6,917 nucleotides of DNA from NCBI GenBank assembly GCA_016927095.1, contig JAFGNI010000508.1, positions 1 through 6,917 on the forward strand, written 5' to 3'. The notes beneath the pieces were generated by a model. It was not told the DNA's origin and searched no databases. It was given only the letters and a program-made list of their open reading frames with translations. Shown here piece by piece: positions 4,907-6,917 of the stretch; the first letter of the stretch is position 1; every line of letters begins with the position of its first letter. The DNA is from Anaerolineae bacterium (lineage in GTDB: Bacteria > Chloroflexota > Anaerolineae > B4-G1 > SLSP01). Both the position numbers and the translations under genes were made by a program.

Positions 4907-6917
4907 CTACTCATAGGCCAGCACCTCTCGAACCGTGAGACGAGCGGCCTTCCGGGCAGGAAGGGCGCTTGCGATCACGCTCAGGATCACCACACAGCCA
5001 AGCCACAGGATCACCCCAAAGGACGAGAAGGCGAAGGTCAGCGGCGCCCCCAACAGGGGCCGGCCCACAGCTTCTGCAAGCAACCGCCCCAATGGATAGG
5101 CGAGTACCGACCCAAACGCCCAACTCATCAAGCCGATGACCACGCCCTCTCGCACGAAAACCTTGGCTACGCCGGGCGTCGGCGCCCCAATCGCGCGCAG
5201 CACCCCGATCTCCCGTCTGCGCTCCAGGACATTGATGCTCATCGTGCCGGTGAGCCCCAGCCCGCCGACAAGGGCCAGTAGGACCGCCATAACGAGGAGC
5301 AGCACGACCACGATATCGAAGGTGGTCTGGCCCTCTATACGTTCAGCAGCCACCGTCTGCACCTCACCGACATGGAGCCCTCGCCGCTCAAAGGCCTCCT
5401 CCAGCGCGGTGGTGATCTCCTTGTAGGCCGCCGGGTCCTCAGGATCATCCACCGTGTCGGCCTCTAGGCGCACCAGGGCGGCGCCTGCCTGGCCAAGGTT
5501 ACCGGTGGTGCGGGCCACAGTGTCATAAGGAGCGTAGATCATCGGAGCCAGCACACCGAGGCAGACCCCTACCACACGGTACGGTTGCTCTCGCCCCATC
5601 ACCTTCAGGACAATCGTGTCGCCCACACCGACGTCGGCCTCATCTCTGACGAAGATCGCATTGACCACCAAGGCATTCTCGTCCTCGGGCATCAGCCAGC
5701 GACCGTCTACGATGGTCGGTGGCAGCACCAGCTCTGAGTCAATGCGTGGCGCGAAGAGGAAGACTGATCCGCCCTCAGAGCCGTCATCGCGCAATCTCCT
5801 CGCGGGCAACTGGAGCCAGATATCCGACTGCGCCACTTGTGGGACCTCCATAGCCGTCGCAATGACCCGCTCAGCGCGATAGGGTTGGGTGAAGCCCAGC
5901 ATCACATCGAATCCCCACCAACGCAGCACATCATCCAGCGTCGCCGTCAATGACGCGCGGACACTGAAGACGGCCACAAAGATCGCGCTGGCCAGGGTCA
6001 ACGTCGTCAGCGTCAGGAGGAGGCGACCGCGACTGCGAAAGGTATTCCGAACCGACAACAACAACGGGCGACGCACGACGGCTCGCGCGAACCATAGCCT
6101 GCGCCCCGCGAGCAGCCGGGCGATCAAGCCATGACCAAACTTGCCCTTGCCCAGCTGGAAGTCGCGCATCGCCTCGGCAGCAGGAATACGCAGATTGGCA
6201 AGGAAAGGCACCACCGACGCTGCTACGGGCACTAGCACACCCACAACAATCAGCACAAAGTAGGTTGACCGCGACACGCTGAGATCCGTCAGATCGAAAT
6301 TGAACAGGCCTGCCATGAAACGACTTAACTGCCGGCTGCCCACAGCGCTCAGTGGCGCCGCAATGAGCAGGGCGCTCAAGCCATAGGCCACCATCATCAC
6401 AAGATACATACGCATCAGTTGGCCAGATCGCGCTCCGACAGCCTTCATCACGCCGATTTGCCGCTTCTGCTGCGTTAGCAGCGCCGAAACCGTGTTGATG
6501 ATCAGGAACACGCTCAGCAACAAGGAGAGCAGACCCAGCGTCCCCATAAGCAGCAGGACGGCCTGGAGGATGTCACCCAGGGGCAGCATGCCCGGCTCTA
6601 CGGAGAGCGTGGACGGGATCGTCATACCATTCCGTTCAGCGCGGTCCTTGACCCAGTTGATCACCTCCTGGACATGGGCCTTCTCATCGACGCCGTCCGC
6701 CGTTGGCATCGCGATCACGTGTAGCTCGTTGTAGCCGTGGTCCAGCCCAAACCAGAACAGCGTCTCCATCGTGACGTAGCCGTAGGGCGAGCCGTCAAAC
6801 TGTGCCGGGACCTGAACCATATCGTGCGCCACACCGGCTACACGCAGGGAGCGAGTGCGATCACCGGCTAACTCGATCTCCAGGAACTCCCCTTGCGCCA
6901 CCCCCAGAAGCGCCATC
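4907..6917 (-). CDS. MacB/FtsX-type ABC transporter permease, two FtsX repeats (N-terminus cut by window edge)
   Basis: About 669 residues of a permease are visible; the 5' end lies beyond the right edge, and the ATG at 6916 is probably internal because no N-terminal membrane helix precedes the extracytoplasmic domain. In visible numbering, residues 1-110 are the end of the first extracytoplasmic domain. Membrane helices follow at about 115-142, 168-190 and 218-240 (first FtsX domain) and at about 299-320. A second MacB-type domain spans 321-530, and helices lie at about 533-558, 590-612 and 632-652 (second FtsX domain). Both FtsX copies carry the coupling motif: QQKRQIGVMKAVGA (149-162) and ERRREIGVLRAIGA (565-578). 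Seven helices fit an eight-helix protein missing the first. It should work with a LolD/MacB-like ATPase, not in view, and with the adaptor encoded next. Substrate (lipid, lipoprotein, peptide or drug) is unknown. Confidence 0.92.
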   Translation of the reverse strand, partial: MALLGVAQGEFLEIELAGDRTRSLRVAGVAHDMVQVPAQFDGSPYGYVTMETLFWFGLDHGYNELHVIAMPTADGVDEKAHVQEVINWVKDRAERNGMTIPSTLSVEPGMLPLGDILQAVLLLMGTLGLLSLLLSVFLIINTVSALLTQQKRQIGVMKAVGARSGQLMRMYLVMMVAYGLSALLIAAPLSAVGSRQLSRFMAGLFNFDLTDLSVSRSTYFVLIVVGVLVPVAASVVPFLANLRIPAAEAMRDFQLGKGKFGHGLIARLLAGRRLWFARAVVRRPLLLSVRNTFRSRGRLLLTLTTLTLASAIFVAVFSVRASLTATLDDVLRWWGFDVMLGFTQPYRAERVIATAMEVPQVAQSDIWLQLPARRLRDDGSEGGSVFLFAPRIDSELVLPPTIVDGRWLMPEDENALVVNAIFVRDEADVGVGDTIVLKVMGREQPYRVVGVCLGVLAPMIYAPYDTVARTTGNLGQAGAALVRLEADTVDDPEDPAAYKEITTALEEAFERRGLHVGEVQTVAAERIEGQTTFDIVVVLLLVMAVLLALVGGLGLTGTMSINVLERRREIGVLRAIGAPTPGVAKVFVREGVVIGLMSWAFGSVLAYPLGRLLAEAVGRPLLGAPLTFAFSSFGVILWLGCVVILSVIASALPARKAARLTVREVLAYE

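Noticed and set aside
4834..4914. Adaptor start at 4914, overlapping the permease stop
   Set aside because: It would put 27 Arg-rich residues before the lipoprotein signal peptide. A start at 4833 gives a normal short n-region and has a spaced ribosome site. A GAGGTG precedes 4914, so it is not fully excluded.
6914..6916. ATG at the right edge as the true permease start
   Set aside because: The protein from here begins inside an extracytoplasmic domain and lacks the first membrane helix expected for an eight-helix double-FtsX permease, so the gene must continue beyond the window.

Overview
This GC-rich (roughly 60%) window is densely packed, and every supported gene lies on the minus strand. 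Transcription therefore runs from right to left. The sequence does not name the organism. The GC content, the protein families and a G-rich heptamer repeat between two genes would fit a Chloroflexota-like bacterium, but that is only a guess.

From right to left there are two blocks. The first (6917 to about 2456) is an ABC export system. It starts with the C-terminal 669 or so residues of a MacB/FtsX-type permease, cut by the right window edge. A 767-residue lipoprotein adaptor of the HlyD/MacA family follows 73 bases later. The adaptor is the standout feature: it contains two complete HlyD-type modules in tandem, in one chain. No ATPase gene is in the window; it probably lies beyond the right edge. 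The block ends in a perfect 18-bp GC hairpin (2456-2493) that looks like a transcription terminator.

The second block (2450 to about 198) is a two-gene catabolic unit. A possible promoter and a small palindrome precede a mandelate racemase-type enolase-superfamily enzyme (385 aa) with a full set of metal and acid/base residues. After a 122-base gap holding a long imperfect hairpin built from GGGGACA-like heptamers comes an RraA/HMG-aldolase-like protein (293 aa). The likely logic is dehydration of a sugar acid or related hydroxy acid to a 2-keto acid, then aldol cleavage by the RraA-like protein. The substrate cannot be read from the sequence.

The leftmost 197 bases hold no gene I can support. 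One minus-strand frame is open from about 135 to the left edge and may be the start or remnant of another gene. The two blocks look functionally unrelated and are separated by the terminator and new promoter around 2400-2493.
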